A DNA stretch of 64,000 nucleotides from Rhodosorus marinus (taxonomy: Eukaryota; Rhodophyta; Stylonematophyceae; Stylonematales; Stylonemataceae), in contig JAMWBK010000011.1 of assembly GCA_029953675.1 (NCBI GenBank), forward strand, positions 1,240,001 to 1,304,000, in the 5' to 3' direction. A program made the position numbers and the translations under genes. Positions 33,600-45,348 of the stretch are shown piece after piece; position 1 is the stretch's first letter; the number at the start of each line of letters is the position of its first letter. The notes under the pieces were generated by a model that was not told where the DNA came from, searched no databases, and saw only the letters and a list, made by a program, of their open reading frames with translations.

Positions 33600-34889
33600 T
33601 TCCTACCCTAATGATTAAATCTATATATACCAACAAAATTATCGCCGTTTTGTGGTGAGCGCTTGGCTCCGAATACCTGAATCTCTTGAGGTGTTATGAT
33701 TTGCAGGCGTACAAGGGAATTGATAAGGAAGCGACGCTCCTGAGGAAGTACTCAGCCTCTTTCTTTCATCGGAAGTTTGTCCAAATCGCTCAACCGGAGT
33801 GCGCTGGGTCGATTCACAAGTTCGCCAATGCCCTCCATATTTTATCTCTACGTTAAAAACTCACTTGAGGCAGGCTAGTGCCCAGGGTCTCACCCTCAGC
33901 TACTACTCCATGACCACTTTCTCAGCTGGTTCAGGGCTAGTTGCCGGAACAGCTGCTCAATGTCACTGATTCTGCACGTTTCCAGTCGGATCTCCGCTAC
34001 CGAATCTAGTACGTACAGCATGCTCTTCTGACTCTCCTTTTGTTGATGGATCGATGCCGAGGCATGGCGGTGGACTCTCTCTCTATTATGATTGAGGAGG
34101 TGCATGCTGGAATTGTGTCACTCACAGAATCGTCTGAGCTTTGAAGCAGTTTAGAAAAGATAAGTGAGAATGAGAGTGGAACTTTGTTAAAGTGGGTTTC
34201 TCTTGCTGTTGTTTCCTGTGCTCGATATGGTGATGAGCGTGTCGTGAGACAATGTTCTGCAGACGACATGGCCAAATTCCTTTGGCAACGTACGAAGGAC
34301 CGAGATTGGAAGCTTATTAACGAGCTCCACATGATGATTGATTCTGAATCTATCTATGCGTATGTTCGGAGACAGACCGCTCCCATCGCAGAGGCCAATA
34401 CTGCTACTGAACCGCTCCGCACTATGCTCCCTACGCGTGCGGATCGGCGAGCGGCAAGAAAAGTTGGACAGGTCCTTGCCGACCGGCTAGACCACGTAAG
34501 GGTATCCAGATTACATTATCAAGGATGCGTTAGTAAGCAAACCATAATGCCCAAGTCGATGTCTTGTGTTAGCTTTCTCGTTGGTCTCAGTCCCAGTTAT
34601 TCTGCCGACAGGTAACTTCAAAGATGACTTCTCCAGGCACACAGAACTGCTCCTGGGCTTGAGAAGTCGTGGCATCCTAGTGACTGTCGACAGTGAGTGT
34701 TGGAAGAGGCTCAACCCGCCCAGGCAACATTCTCACATTGATAAGGCAACGTCAGCAATGAGGCGCAACGGAATACCGTGCAGTGTTAATTTCCCAACGG
34801 CGGTTAGGCTTTTTAGATCGGATAGATCAAAGCTCCTGAGCAGGCCAGATAGTCAACCTCCACCCCGTCGACAAAAGTCCTCTCACTAA
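33600..34889 (+). other. Unidentified coding-like locus interrupted by stops
   Basis: One plus-strand frame shows protein-like text from 33707 to about 34500: AYKGIDKEATLLRKYSASFF, then LPEQLLNVTDSARFQ, HALLTLLLLMDRCRGMAVDS, MIEEVHAGIVSLTESSEL, SSLEKISENESGTLL and a run of more than 100 codons ending RAARKVGQVLADRLDH. Stops fall at 33854, 33866, 33911, 33938, 34013 and 34139. Introns whose lengths are multiples of three could explain some, but no convincing GT-AG pairs were found. A further 34570-34889 frame ends in a basic Ser/Pro tail. It is either a spliced gene that I cannot resolve or a pseudogene; no domain is recognised. Confidence 0.35.
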
Positions 34890-35311
34890 GAACAAAGGAG
34901 CGTCGGCAGGAGAGGAACCGCTTTGCAGGCTATTAATGTCCTCAGTTGCTTCCGACCTCATCATCGATACAAGCTATCACACAAGCGGGACGATGAGGTC
35001 AGAAAAAACACTCAAGAGGACTTGATTGTGCCTTGTGAGTTGCTCAAACTCTTGTGAGTCACGTTCTTTTAAAAAAGGCTTGTTCAAAAGAGTCTCTTTC
35101 TCGCTAGTAAAATTATAAGATGAACATGATACGTTCTACGTAATAGTTAACATTCTACGGCGCCGGCCATTGAAGTACAGAAGTTGGAGTCAATCGCAGG
35201 AAAGTTCACCACCTCTTTCAAGCGGTCGCTTCTGACATGTCTTGTCAGTCGGTAAAAGCTGAAGGATATCGGGAAACTCGGAAGCAAAATCGGATAATTA
35301 CGACGTGTTAG
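34890..35311. other. Intergenic between unidentified locus and GTP cyclohydrolase I
   Basis: No gene seen. This holds the 3' flank of the minus-strand GTP cyclohydrolase gene. Nothing repeated or structured was noticed. Confidence 0.5.
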
Positions 35312-36200
35312 TTACTTGGGTGCTCCTCTCACGAGATCCATAAACTCTGATCTCCGCCGATCTTCGTTCTTGAAGCATCCCATCATCGACATTGTCACGG
35401 TTTTCGCAGAAGTCTTCTTGACGCCGCGCATAACCATACACATATGCCTGCAAGAACAAGAGATCGAATCTTTCAGCGGAGGGATTCGACGACTAGTGAG
35501 CACGCCGTGGCATCTTACGAGGCTTCCATGAAGACTGCAACACCTAGCGGATCGATAGCTTCCTCGACGGCTTCGGCGATTTCGCGTGTGAGGCGTTCCT
35601 GGATCTGGAGTCTTTTCGAATAGAGCTCAGTAATCCTCGCGAGCTTGCTCAGGCCAATGACTTTTCCGTTGGGAATGTACGCGATGTGACACTATAGCGA
35701 AACGGAAGCACGGATGAATCGCGGTTGAGAAATCACGGCGAAATGGCTCGAGGCCAATCAAGCGAGAGTCAACCAGCCGTAGAGCTCACCTTGCCGTGAA
35801 ACGGGACCATGTGATGCTCACACAGCGAATGCACTTCCACATTGGAAAGGAAAACGATCTCGGAATGGCTCTCCACGAACTCTGCGTCTCCGACGACCTC
35901 CCTCAGGCTCATTCTGTAGCCATCAGTGAAATCCATGAGGGCCTTTGCATACCTAGAAGGCGTTTTTCTAAGACCTTCCCTATTCGAATCCCCTTCTAAA
36001 CACTCCAGAACCGTCTGAATCGCGTCTGCAATTCTCCTCTCCCTTTCCCCTCTGCTGAGTGCTTTCATAATCACTCCCGCACCATCTCCCACGCTATCCG
36101 TCACATCTGAACATGCAGTTTCGGTCACACTTCTCTTCTCCTTCTCACTTCCAACCCCTCCTTCTTCCTCTCGAACCCGTTTCTCGCCAATACTGCCCAT
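35312..36200 (-). CDS. GTP cyclohydrolase I
   Basis: Three exons on the minus strand: 36200-35790, 35691-35519 and 35447-35312; 239 residues. The enzyme converts GTP to 7,8-dihydroneopterin triphosphate, the first step of folate and tetrahydrobiopterin synthesis, as a homodecamer. The zinc ligands are visible: Cys127 and His130 in the block [10 protein letters not shown], and Cys198 in HMCMVMRGV. Other family blocks are [14 protein letters not shown] at about 74-87, [19 protein letters not shown] at 143-161 and [10 protein letters not shown] at 163-172. The first splice joins FHGK to CHIAYIPN and the second splits the codon before HMCMVM, both restoring the family alignment. The first 45 residues are charged, without an evident presequence, so a cytosolic enzyme is inferred. 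The start is the only upstream ATG in frame. Confidence 0.95.
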
Positions 36201-39200
36201 ACTCCCACCCTCTGGCTACAAACAACCCTTCAAACCTGCGAGATCACTCAAAGCCAAAGATCTTCTTACGCAGAAAGGATCCCATTCTCATGGTAGCGTA
36301 GAACTATTCTACCCAGACTGCTCAACCTCTCGCCAAACCCTGCCACTTATTCTCACTACCGCGGCAGAGTAGAGAGCTCTCACCTCCATTAGTTCCATCC
36401 ATTATTGACAACTGGTTTCTTCTTTTTCTCTGCGCATGATTTGGAAGTCAAGCAATCTATAAAACTGGCTTAGATAAAAAAACGATATTTTAAGGATGAA
36501 ATAGTTTTCTTAATAATGAAGATAGCTCCCTAATAATGGACCCACGTCATATTTAGAGAGGTGGACTGGAGGAGTGTTTTTGACATTCGATCCCGTCCGT
36601 TCAATTAGCTTTGGACAGTCTGTCTCTGTATATACGGGCTATTATTTTACAATACAATAGTATATATTATGTTTTCCCGAATGTTTAGGGCATATGAAGC
36701 TCTCCTAAAGTATTGAGTTGGGAAGATTTTGAGAGATAATTCCAGCCCCGATCCTGGTCGGAAGAAAAGGAAGAATAGCTCATTGATATAGGATAAGTAT
36801 CCAAATTTTGGTGCTGGGCTTAATTCAAACAGTGGAGATTCAGAAACGATCCAAAATGAGTCATATGCAGCGATCCTGTTCTACGCGGACCAGCGAACCG
36901 TTCTTTTATTAGTACGCTTGTACTAGACTTAAAATAATTTAGAAGTGTTTCAGTAATATAGCACTCTATGGATTATTGTTTTGAACATAGGAATAAATAT
37001 AGATCACAATAGGTTCCACAAGTAGGAGGATTGAATTTTGTTTGAAAAAGAAGCTAGAATTTATTGGTGGTATATCTGACAGATGAAAAGCTTGTTCAAA
37101 AGGCGATTCACAAGTTGCGGACATGCATGCTGCGCTTTCTCGAAGAAAATGGACATGGGTGACTGGGTCATGTGATCTGTGCTGAACCATTGGCTATGTA
37201 CGACTATGAATGTCCAGCGAGCATCTGTGACGGCACGCGAAGCTCGCGACGGCCTCGTATCAAGAACTCGCGGTGGCGAAGATAGATGGCCAACTCCTTG
37301 CCGATCGCAGTGCTCTGGCAAAGATGGCCGTCAACTTCCAGTTACTATCGTCCCTCTTTCCCGACGATAGGGTACGTGCATGGTCGTCACCGTTGTGAAG
37401 ACGAAACAGATTTCGGTTTGCACCGAACTCCTACGACCTCCAACCTGGCAGTCCAGCAGCCAATCGCCTTCACTGAGAGGGACTTCCATTGTTCCGGCTT
37501 ATACTCTGAGGATATGCTAGGACATGAACATCTACATCGTCATTCCGGTATCAAAAACCTCTTGGTCCTTTAATGAAGTATAAGTAGGAAGCGCGTTCAA
37601 TCCTCAAATGATACCTGGTCAAAGCAACGGATTCTTCACAAAAAGCGACAGTCCGTCCTTGCAAAAGCTTTCACCTACACAGCGAACACATAAAACACAG
37701 TTGACCGACGCAACTGATAAAACAGAGTTCACGGATGCAACGGAAAGTACCGTGTTCACGCTCGCAACGGAACCGAACGAAGTAAGTGATACAAGCGAGA
37801 AAGTAGCAAGCCAGCAGAGCAATGAAAAATTGGAGCTCATAGACAATGTGCTAAAAGCCGAATTGCGGCTTTTATACGACATGAACGACTCCTTCCCTCC
37901 AAACAGTTTCCCCCAGCCACCTTTCTTCTCCGTTCTTGCCTCAGCGGCAGGAGCCTGTTCAAAATCCGACATGATGAATCCCTGAACCGTTGTTAGACTA
38001 CAACTTGTTCAAAACAATCCTCCAAAGCTCCTTGTTCTCACACAAAGAATCCAAGAAACTTGTGCCTGTTGACACCTCTCCCCAATATCTCCCGCTCACC
38101 AACAACTCCCGGCTACCCTACAACGCTAGCCAACATGGGACTTCACTGGACTCCAGAAACGAGCATCTAATAAGCAACATCCGAAACACCATCGTACGAC
38201 ATGCTCTCAGATTCAGTGGCTGTAGAGAATATAGTAGAAAAATCCCATCGATCTCTCTTAGAGAAATGGCCGTTTTTTAATTTAATCCTTTCGATCGCTT
38301 TTTTACTGTACTAATTCCTTATATTGCTCTCCATGCTCGATAATACTTTTCGATACGTTTTTCTATTTTGTATATTTCGTTTTAATTCTTTTTGATACGT
38401 TTTATTCGGTTTCTATGTTTGTTTTATGTTTTCTATTCGTTTTAATACTTTTCTGACTTCAGTGATTGAGAGGCGCCGCTTCTTCTCGAATGAAGCATCC
38501 AAGAAAGTTGAGGGTGATGATGACACCTCTCCACAGAGCAGCTCCCGGCCACCAAGAACTTCCGCCCAGCGTAGGCACAAACACCTGCTTTGGTTCGTAA
38601 GCAAACTTTTCGTGAAAAGCTAGTTCGGCTGATATCTTGGTTGTCCTTTCAGAGAAAGTAAAAACTCTGGGGGTTCTGATACCGAATTCCTCGATTTTGC
38701 AATAGGCAGAGAGTTTTGTTAGTCCCCATCGCATGTCCCGTCGCCAAAATGACCTGCTGCTTCGAACAACCCTCATAGAGAAGCTGAGTCATTGACAGAT
38801 GGATGCGACAGGGCTGAGCTTGTAGAACCGTGTATGTTGGGTGTTGGTTAATGGAGTGTGAACACAGATGCCTGGGTTGCGCTAGTCGAGCAAGGATGCT
38901 ATGGCGGGAAGGTGTGGCTGGAGTACACCCGGTAGGTAAGGACATTTAAAGTATGCGGTTTTAGAATCAGGCCGGATGATTTTTCATAATGCAACCGTTC
39001 AGCAAGCGAATAGCTCTTCGTGTTCCAGAGCTAAACGTTTGTGTCTATCGCGTTCTTTGTTGTGAGTCTGTGCTAGTCGGGAGACTTGAAGCTGAGAGGT
39101 CTCTCTATGCGCCGCCCCTGCAGGAGCTATTGAATAGCGTAAAACGTCTATTGCACCAAAGATCCCACCTCGCGTAAAACCCCCGTCCCAAACTCGTGTC

Positions 39201-39887
39201 GGTCCTGTATCGCAGGCCTTCGAATTCGCGAAGGAAAGCCAGCAGAGTAGTCTTGCACGTTCAGTGATTCTCTAATATAAATTCGCGAACATCCTAGTCC
39301 TAAAGCCACCTCAAAAATGTTCAGAACTCTTTGCGCCGAGGACGTCAAGTAGTCAGTGCACGGACCGAAACCATACTTCGTGGTTTCCTGTTCACCAAGG
39401 AAAGTAAATCAAAAGACACGTGCTTATTTATAATTGCTTTATATATATGAGAAGGATAAATGATTGGATAAACTTTTCAAAAACTACACGTGGCATATTT
39501 TAATTAACTAAGTTTTGACGCGTGGACAATTTCTACTAGGTGATGGTCGACAATTACACGTGTATATTCACTATTGTAGAAATAATATCGTTTATTGATT
39601 ATTTATGAGAAGACCGGAGATTGCTTGTGGTCGTGGGTATGTACGCTGGAGTCGATGTTGAAGGGGATGGCATAATGATATCGATCAGTGGAGATCGTTG
39701 TTGGCATAAGGGTTGGAGGGCGTGTAATGAGCAACGGAGGTCAAACGTCCTGGAACGGGTGTTATCGTTTCGTCTTTTGGCTGAGGTGTCTATGCGACTG
39801 GGAATTGTTTGGCTGAGGGTTTTTGAGGAAGGGAACAGGCTTCTGAATTTCGAGTTTTGCCAGCGACGCGTGGGAGTGGACTGGACG
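36201..39887. other. Long intergenic region, no confident gene
   Basis: AT-rich around 36400-37050 and 38280-38450. A 125-codon frame at 37608-37985 contains threonine/alanine-rich near-repeats (DATDKTEFTDATESTVFTLAT is present in shorter blocks) and is readable as an open frame on both strands. Two related short segments, near 38045-38105 and 38485-38560, share ccaagaaa and gacacctctcc blocks, suggesting a small local duplication. None is strong enough to call. Confidence 0.4.
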
Positions 39888-41962
39888 ATGAACGCTGGGT
39901 TTGTTATAGGCAGTGAAGTAGGTTTCCTCGGGCGACTGAAAAAAGATGGGTTGGTCTCGCATGGGGGCAGGCGGTTTATGAGTCGATGGAGCAAAGGTCC
40001 TAGACCCTTTTTGCGAATGTGCGCAGGGTCGGACGATACTCCATTTGCCATCACGACCCCGCTGTTTTATGTAAATGCTGAGCCACATATGGGGTCTGCC
40101 TATACGACAATGGCTACGGATGCGATATCGCGATCCCTTCGGATGAGTGGTAAGAACCCGGTGATGATTACTGGTTGTGATGAGCACGGGGACAAGATCA
40201 GAATGTCAGCCGAGAAGCTGGGGAGATCGCCAAGAGATCATTGTGACAAAATTTCGTCGCAGTTTGTCACCCTTTTCGACAAATTGGGAATTGATTACGA
40301 CAAATTCTGCAGGACAACGAACCCCGTCCACGAGACAATTGTTGAGCAATTCATGAACAGGTAGGCGCATTGCGTTCGACACGATTTGCAATAGCAACGC
40401 AATCCCCGCTGCTGAGGTATTCCCGCCATCTCAAAAACGCTTAGGGTTTGGGACAACGGCGACATCTACAAATCAGAGTACGAAGGACTCTACTGCACAG
40501 GATGCGAAGAGTACAAGGATACCAAGGATCTAGTGAACAAGGATGAGTGCCCCGTTCATCAAACAAAATGCGAGTCTAGAAAAGAGGAGAACTACTTTTT
40601 TGCATTATCAAAGTACCAGAGCCAGATTGAGAAGCTGCTTGAGGAGAACCCAGATTTTGTTCAGCCCGCGCGGTCGAGAAATGAGGTAAGTCTCTGAGGT
40701 CTCTTGAGTAGGCCGTAGATCCAACCAAAAACCTAATCCAATCTTGCCTCATAAGAAGTGCTGACCTGCGCGAGAATCTTTTCTACTCGACCATGAAGGT
40801 GCTCTCGTGGGTGAAAAGCGGTTTGAGAGATTTCTCCGTTTCTCGGGCCAACAATCCATGGGGAATTCCCGTGCCTAAAGACAACTCGCAAACGATATAC
40901 GTCTGGTTTGATGCTCTTCTGGGGTACATATCGTCACTGCTAGAGCCTGGCGACGAGCCGACGATTGAGAATGCGATTGCCCGGGGATGGCCGGCGAAGG
41001 TGCACATCATTGGTAAAGACATCCTGCGATTTCACGCCATTTATTGGCCAGCGATGCTCATGTCCGCGGGTCTGGAGCTTCCCGAGGTGGTCTTTGGTCA
41101 TGGATTTCTCACCAAAGACGGCCTGAAGATGGGCAAATCTTTGGGAAATACCCTAGATCCTTTTGAGCTGGTTGGAACATATGGCGCTGACGCTACGCGA
41201 TATTTTTTCCTTCGATCAATCGAGTTTGGCAGCGACGGAGACTATAATGAGGTAGGAAGTCGGATGAGGCCATTGAGCGCCCTGCGCTTCTTTGCACGTG
41301 GGCGACGCTGAACACTCAAGTGCTGTGTTGTTGTTACAGGAGAGGTTCATAAGCACTGTCAACGCGGACTTGGCGAACAACCTCGGCAACCTGTTGAACC
41401 GAAGCATGAACTTGATTCGGAAGAACTGTGACTTGATGTATGAGCTAGACTCGAGTGATATTGACCATCCTTTCAGGGAGAGGGCATCGCAGTTAGCTAC
41501 GCTCGTCCCCAAGAACCTTAAACAACTGCACTTTACTGGTGCCTGCCAGCCAATCGTAGAGTATCTTGGTCAGGCCAACCTGTATATTGCTGAGGAAGAA
41601 CCGTGGACGCTCTTCAAGCAGGGCGAGAGGGAGCGTGCAGTCCGATGTCTTTGTACCTGCTTGGAGGTTGTTCGAGTGTCCGCTGTTTTGCTCAAACCAG
41701 TCACACCGATGCTGTCCGACCGAATTTATCAATCCCTGGGTCTTCCTGAACAGCAATGGCAAGGTAAGACAGCCAAGACAGTCCGAGAAGATGGTATCAG
41801 ACACGGTCTAAACAAACGATTCAAACGTGTTTCTTCTTGGCTGTTTTCCATTCAGATCTGAGATGGTCCGACGCGGAATGGGGCGGTCTTAAACAAGGTC
41901 ACAAGTTTCCGAAGCCAGTGCCAGTTTTCCCAAGGCTCGAAGCACCCGCACCTGTCGCTTAA
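39888..41962 (+). CDS. Methionyl-tRNA synthetase, bacterial/organellar type
   Basis: Five exons: 39888-40360, 40445-40685, 40799-41251, 41340-41763 and 41856-41962; 565 residues. This class I synthetase charges tRNA-Met. After a basic N-terminal extension of about 50 residues (MNAGFVIGSEVGFLGRLKKD at the start), the catalytic core begins with ITTPLFYVNAEPHMGSAYTT; the HIGH signature is HMGS at 67-70. The signature KMSKS is KMGKS at 348-352, followed by LGNTLDPFEL. TGCDEHGDKI follows the first signature, and the zinc-knuckle insertion has LYCTGCEEYK with Cys175 and Cys178. The C-terminal anticodon-binding helical domain is present and the protein stops without an EMAP/Arc1p-like tRNA-binding domain, as in organellar enzymes. 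The extension suggests plastid and/or mitochondrial targeting. The frame stays open upstream of ATG 39888 to 39621, so a longer leader is possible. Confidence 0.93.
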
Positions 41963-42313
41963 CTCGAAAAAAAACCTGTGACCGTTTGTCGAACATTTGT
42001 ACCATAAACGAACTACACCTAGGCCTTGTATTATATGCCAACCGATAATGCCCGAGGCGCTGTGGCTTTACCAATCGAATCCATGACGCGATCCGTTCGG
42101 TGCGAGTCGTGGTCGGGTGTTCCGGGCAAGCTCCCCAACGGGTATGGCACATCTACCGCCTCGGGGATTTGTCTGCGACGGACGTTTTCTCAGCTTTCAC
42201 TAATCCATGTCCGATCTGTTGTGAGCGCACGCTCCAGGATTACTAGTGCTGTGGTGACACTCAGCAACGTTGTGTTTCAGTTCATTAAGGCCATACGTCT
42301 AGGAGGGTTTGTA
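41963..42313. other. Convergent intergenic gap, MetRS and DoxX-like 1
   Basis: The 3' ends of the plus-strand synthetase and the minus-strand DoxX-like gene face each other across about 350 bases. No terminator-like hairpin or other gene is seen. Confidence 0.55.
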
Positions 42314-43019
42314 TCACTTTCTACTCGTGTAGCTGACAGCGACGAGGCAGAGTATTGCTAGTACCACAGCCTGGGCGAGCATTCGCCTGATGTGATAATT
42401 CGGGTATAGTCGAAACTCTTTTGCGCCGGAAAAGTCTTTCAACGGGCCGGGCTCATCGTGAGTGAGAGAGAAGAGCTATTGGGAAGTTGGAACACCAAGA
42501 AAGGGTGACCAGGATGTCAGAATTGCGTCGCTAGTGATGGCTGGCTGGCTGGCTCATATAGCTTACGTTGGCTGGGGTCACGCATACGGTAAGAGCGAAG
42601 AGTGCATTGGCACTCCATGGGCCAACCCATCCAGGGACGTACGGGACACCGCCTAGCAGAACGCCAAGGCCACCGAGGATCTCAGCTATACCAGACCAGA
42701 TAACATGAAAATTTGGCGATCCAGGGATATACCACCACCCCCATGCTCCCCAACTAGGAACTATCCTTGCGTAGCTCTCCGGGTACACAAAGTGAGCAAC
42801 ACCACCGGCCACGAAGAGCAAACCAGCTATCCTCAAGACCACCCAAACGATCGAACGCTTGCCAAGAATAGTCTCCAAAACCACAACGATCGCGAAAGCT
42901 AAAACCAGTATCCCCGTGGCAATGCCAATGGTTGCCAAGGCCTGCGCCCTCTTCGACAGGCTCGATATGTACCCAGCTTCAAACAGCTTCTTACTCGATA
43001 GAATCCAAGGAGTATCCAT
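42314..43019 (-). CDS. DoxX-like membrane protein, copy 1
   Basis: Two exons on the minus strand (43019-42567 and 42475-42314), 204 residues. The intron starts directly after the CVTPAN codons and ends ccaatag, joining TPAN to LFSLTHDEPG in phase 0; the two neighbouring paralogues have their intron at the same residue. Hydrophobic segments are at about residues 25-50, 60-80, 108-128 and 130-150, with a fifth near the C-terminus (LAQAVVLAILCLVAV). The block GWWYIPGSPNFHVIWSGIAE matches the DoxX/DoxD-like family signature. This copy lacks the long basic leader of the others and starts MDTPWILSS. Function of algal DoxX-like proteins is not established; a membrane-bound redox or thylakoid/ER role would be an inference. 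Confidence 0.75.
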
Positions 43020-43369
43020 TGCTGGCTTCAATGCAACGGTTTCCCTTAACTAGAAAGCTTGTGCTGACCGTCCCTCGCCAAGTTATCCGCCTTGTTTGGA
43101 GACACAGGCCAGTCAGTTCGTCCATTTCCGTAGCAGGAGCAGGTGTTCGTCACGTCGAACATGCGCGGGTTGCCGCTACTTAATCACTAGGTAGAGGACC
43201 GGATGTTTCGGAGCTTTTCCGAAGTTTACTTGCTTCGAGAGGGAAAAAGCAATGGGGCATTTCGATCAACTGGGGTTTGAACCGTCTTGGCTCAGAGGAT
43301 GATGTGCATCCGTTGCTGATTCGAATACAACCGAGGGGGGTTTTGAGAGAAAAGAGGTTGATCCTGGAT

Positions 43370-44182
43370 TCAAATGTGGAAGTCCACTGCCATACTGTAT
43401 AGAGCAGATAGAAGCGCAACTTGGAGGACCATCCTAATCACGTGTTTGTCAGGTGTGAGCGCGGCGTTCTCTCCCAACCAGGCTTTCACTGGCCCCAGCG
43501 CTCCGTGGGTAACCATATACATCTATCAGGGCAAGCAAGAGGTCCTTCTATGTTAAGGGCTTTCAAGGTAGTTTCCTACTCTTAAGGATTGACATTTCTG
43601 GGATTGCCTCACGTTCGAAGGGGTGACGACGACAACTAACAAAAAAAGTCCAGCGGCAGCATACGGGCCCACCCACAGTGGGAGAAAGGGTAGATCACCG
43701 AGGAGCACTCCTAGCCCGCCGAGGACCTCTTCGACACCGGTCCATTTCGTGTGAAACTCGGCAGAACCGGGCAAGTACCAATAGCCCCATGCTCCCTTCT
43801 CGGGCACCATCGACGCGAAGTCTTGCAACAACGTGAAATGCTGGACGCCAGCAGCAGCGAAAAGAAGCCCAAGCGCTCGTGAAAAAACTCGAAGAACTCG
43901 TATCGATCGCATCTTCGGAGCGACAAGTGTGTTCAGCGCAACAGTCGCAAGAGCGATCCCAGCATAAATTAGCAAAGTGACAGCAGCCTGAATTGGCTCG
44001 GACAGGGTGGAGATATACCCTGGATCATTCGGACCCACTTCCATTCTCATGGCTGATCGCCTCAAGCTCGGCCTCAGGTTGAAAGAGCCTACCGTTTTAC
44101 CATACCTCTGCGTCCAAGAGCACTGACCTCGTGTTCCGCGCAGAAGACCATTGCTCGACCAAACAAATCCAAGCTCAACCAT
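43370..44182 (-). CDS. DoxX-like membrane protein, copy 2
   Basis: Two exons on the minus strand (44182-43613 and 43522-43370), 240 residues. Intron 43523-43612 joins VVVTPSN to MYMVTHGALGP in phase 0. The first 45 residues are rich in Ser, Arg, Gly and Thr with almost no acid (SWTQRYGKTVGSFNLRPSLR), resembling a plastid or mitochondrial presequence. Then come four hydrophobic segments and the family block WGYWYLPGSAEFHTKWTGVE with EEVLGGLGVLLGDLPFLPLW, followed after the intron by THG and a last helix (LQVALLSALYSMAV). The 5' half and upstream flank were duplicated to form the truncated copy at 44526-44930. Role unknown. Confidence 0.75.
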
Positions 44183-44525
44183 GTTTCACAGCATGCGGTT
44201 TTAAAAAACCAGATGAAAGTCTCCGTCACTTTCACAGGGAAGCAGCAAGTGCTTGACAACCCAAATCGGTGGCTCTCACGTAGCGCGTTTGTACGTAGCC
44301 TAGCTGGAACGGTGAAATCGAATCTTTCTAGCAAGCAAGTTCCCAAAAAGACGACATCAAGTATACTGACCTGAAGATCGAGAGGAGACGTCGCGCCGAT
44401 CGACAAGTCAGAAGAAATGGATAAGCGTCTTGAAATACGTTAAAATGTACAAGACAGGCTGTTGGATCTTTTGGATTGAATATCTCGAGCTTTCGATGAG
44501 TAGAAACACAGAACGGATTCAAAGG

Positions 44526-44930
44526 TCATCTTTGCAGCTCTGGTAGAGAGGGTTCGTGTGCGGACGCCAGTTCGGATTTACAACATCGGTTTAGTCTTTT
44601 GTTAATGATGATAGCCGGTTGCCATGCTGAAAAAATTCGAAGAACTCGTATCGATCGCATCTTCGGAGCGACAAGCGAGTTCAGCGCAACAGTCGCCGGA
44701 GCGATCCAAGCATAAATTAGCAAAACGACAGCAGCCTGAGTTGGCTCGGACAAGGTGGCTATGTATCCAGGATCACTAGGACCCACTTCCACTCTTACGG
44801 CCGATCGCCTCAAGCTCGGCCTCAGGTTGAAAGAGCCTACCGTTTTACCATTCCTCTGCGTCCAAGAGCACTGACCTCGTGTTCCAAGCCGAAGACCATT
44901 GCTCGACCAAGCAAATCCAAGCTCAATCAT
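44526..44930 (-). pseudogene. Truncated DoxX-like duplicate fused to another gene's tail
   Basis: The minus-strand frame reproduces the first about 100 residues of copy 2 (MIELGFAWSSNGL, GKTVGSFNLRPSLR, APKMRSIRVLRIFS) with few changes, then leaves the alignment at about 44635. The following bases, gatagccggttgccatgctg (about 44607-44626 on the plus strand), are the last codons of copy 3 (SMATGYHP at 45349-45375). The 43870-44626 and 44640-45375 segments are therefore a tandem duplication of about 750 bases whose junction lies in the tail of copy 3. Family membrane helices 2-4 and exon 2 are absent, so it is non-functional. Confidence 0.85.
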
Positions 44931-45348
44931 GTTTCATAAGCATATGGGTAAAACAGAAGAAAGTCTCCGTCACTTTCACAGAGAAGCAACTTGTACTTGA
45001 TAACCAAAACCAGCGGCTCTCACGCAGCGCGTTTGTACACAGCAAGGCTGGAACGGTGAAATCGAATCTATCTGGCAAGACGCAAATTCCCCGCAAAGAC
45101 GACATCAAGTACACTGAACTGAAGATCGAGAAGAGCTATTGTGCCGATCGCCAAGTTTAGAACAAATGGATAAGCGTCTTGAAATATGTTAAAATAGAAT
45201 AGACAGGCTGTTGGATCTTTTAGATTGAATATCTCGAGCTTTCGATGAGTGAAAGACAGAACGGATTCAAGGTCATCCTATGCAGTTTTGATAGGGCTGG
45301 TTCGCAGCGGACGCCAGTTCGGATTTGCGAGATCGGTTTAGTCTTATG
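44931..45348. repeat. Duplicated upstream flank of DoxX-like copy 2
   Basis: About 44931-45348 is the second copy of 44183-44600: both contain cgtctccgtc-type leader blocks, gcgcgtttgta, ggctgttggatctttt and ggacgccagttcggattt in the same order. No gene lies in either copy. It is part of the tandem duplication that produced the truncated DoxX-like copy. Confidence 0.8.

Noticed and set aside
34570-34889. Possible NYN/LabA-like nuclease fragment (HTELLLGLRSRGILVTVDSE)
   Set aside because: Only a short resemblance to the middle of such domains and no conserved Asp cluster.
37608-37985. Thr/Ala-rich repeat frame that could be an adhesin-like protein
   Set aside because: Both strands are open across a simple internal repeat; no signal peptide and no partner gene.
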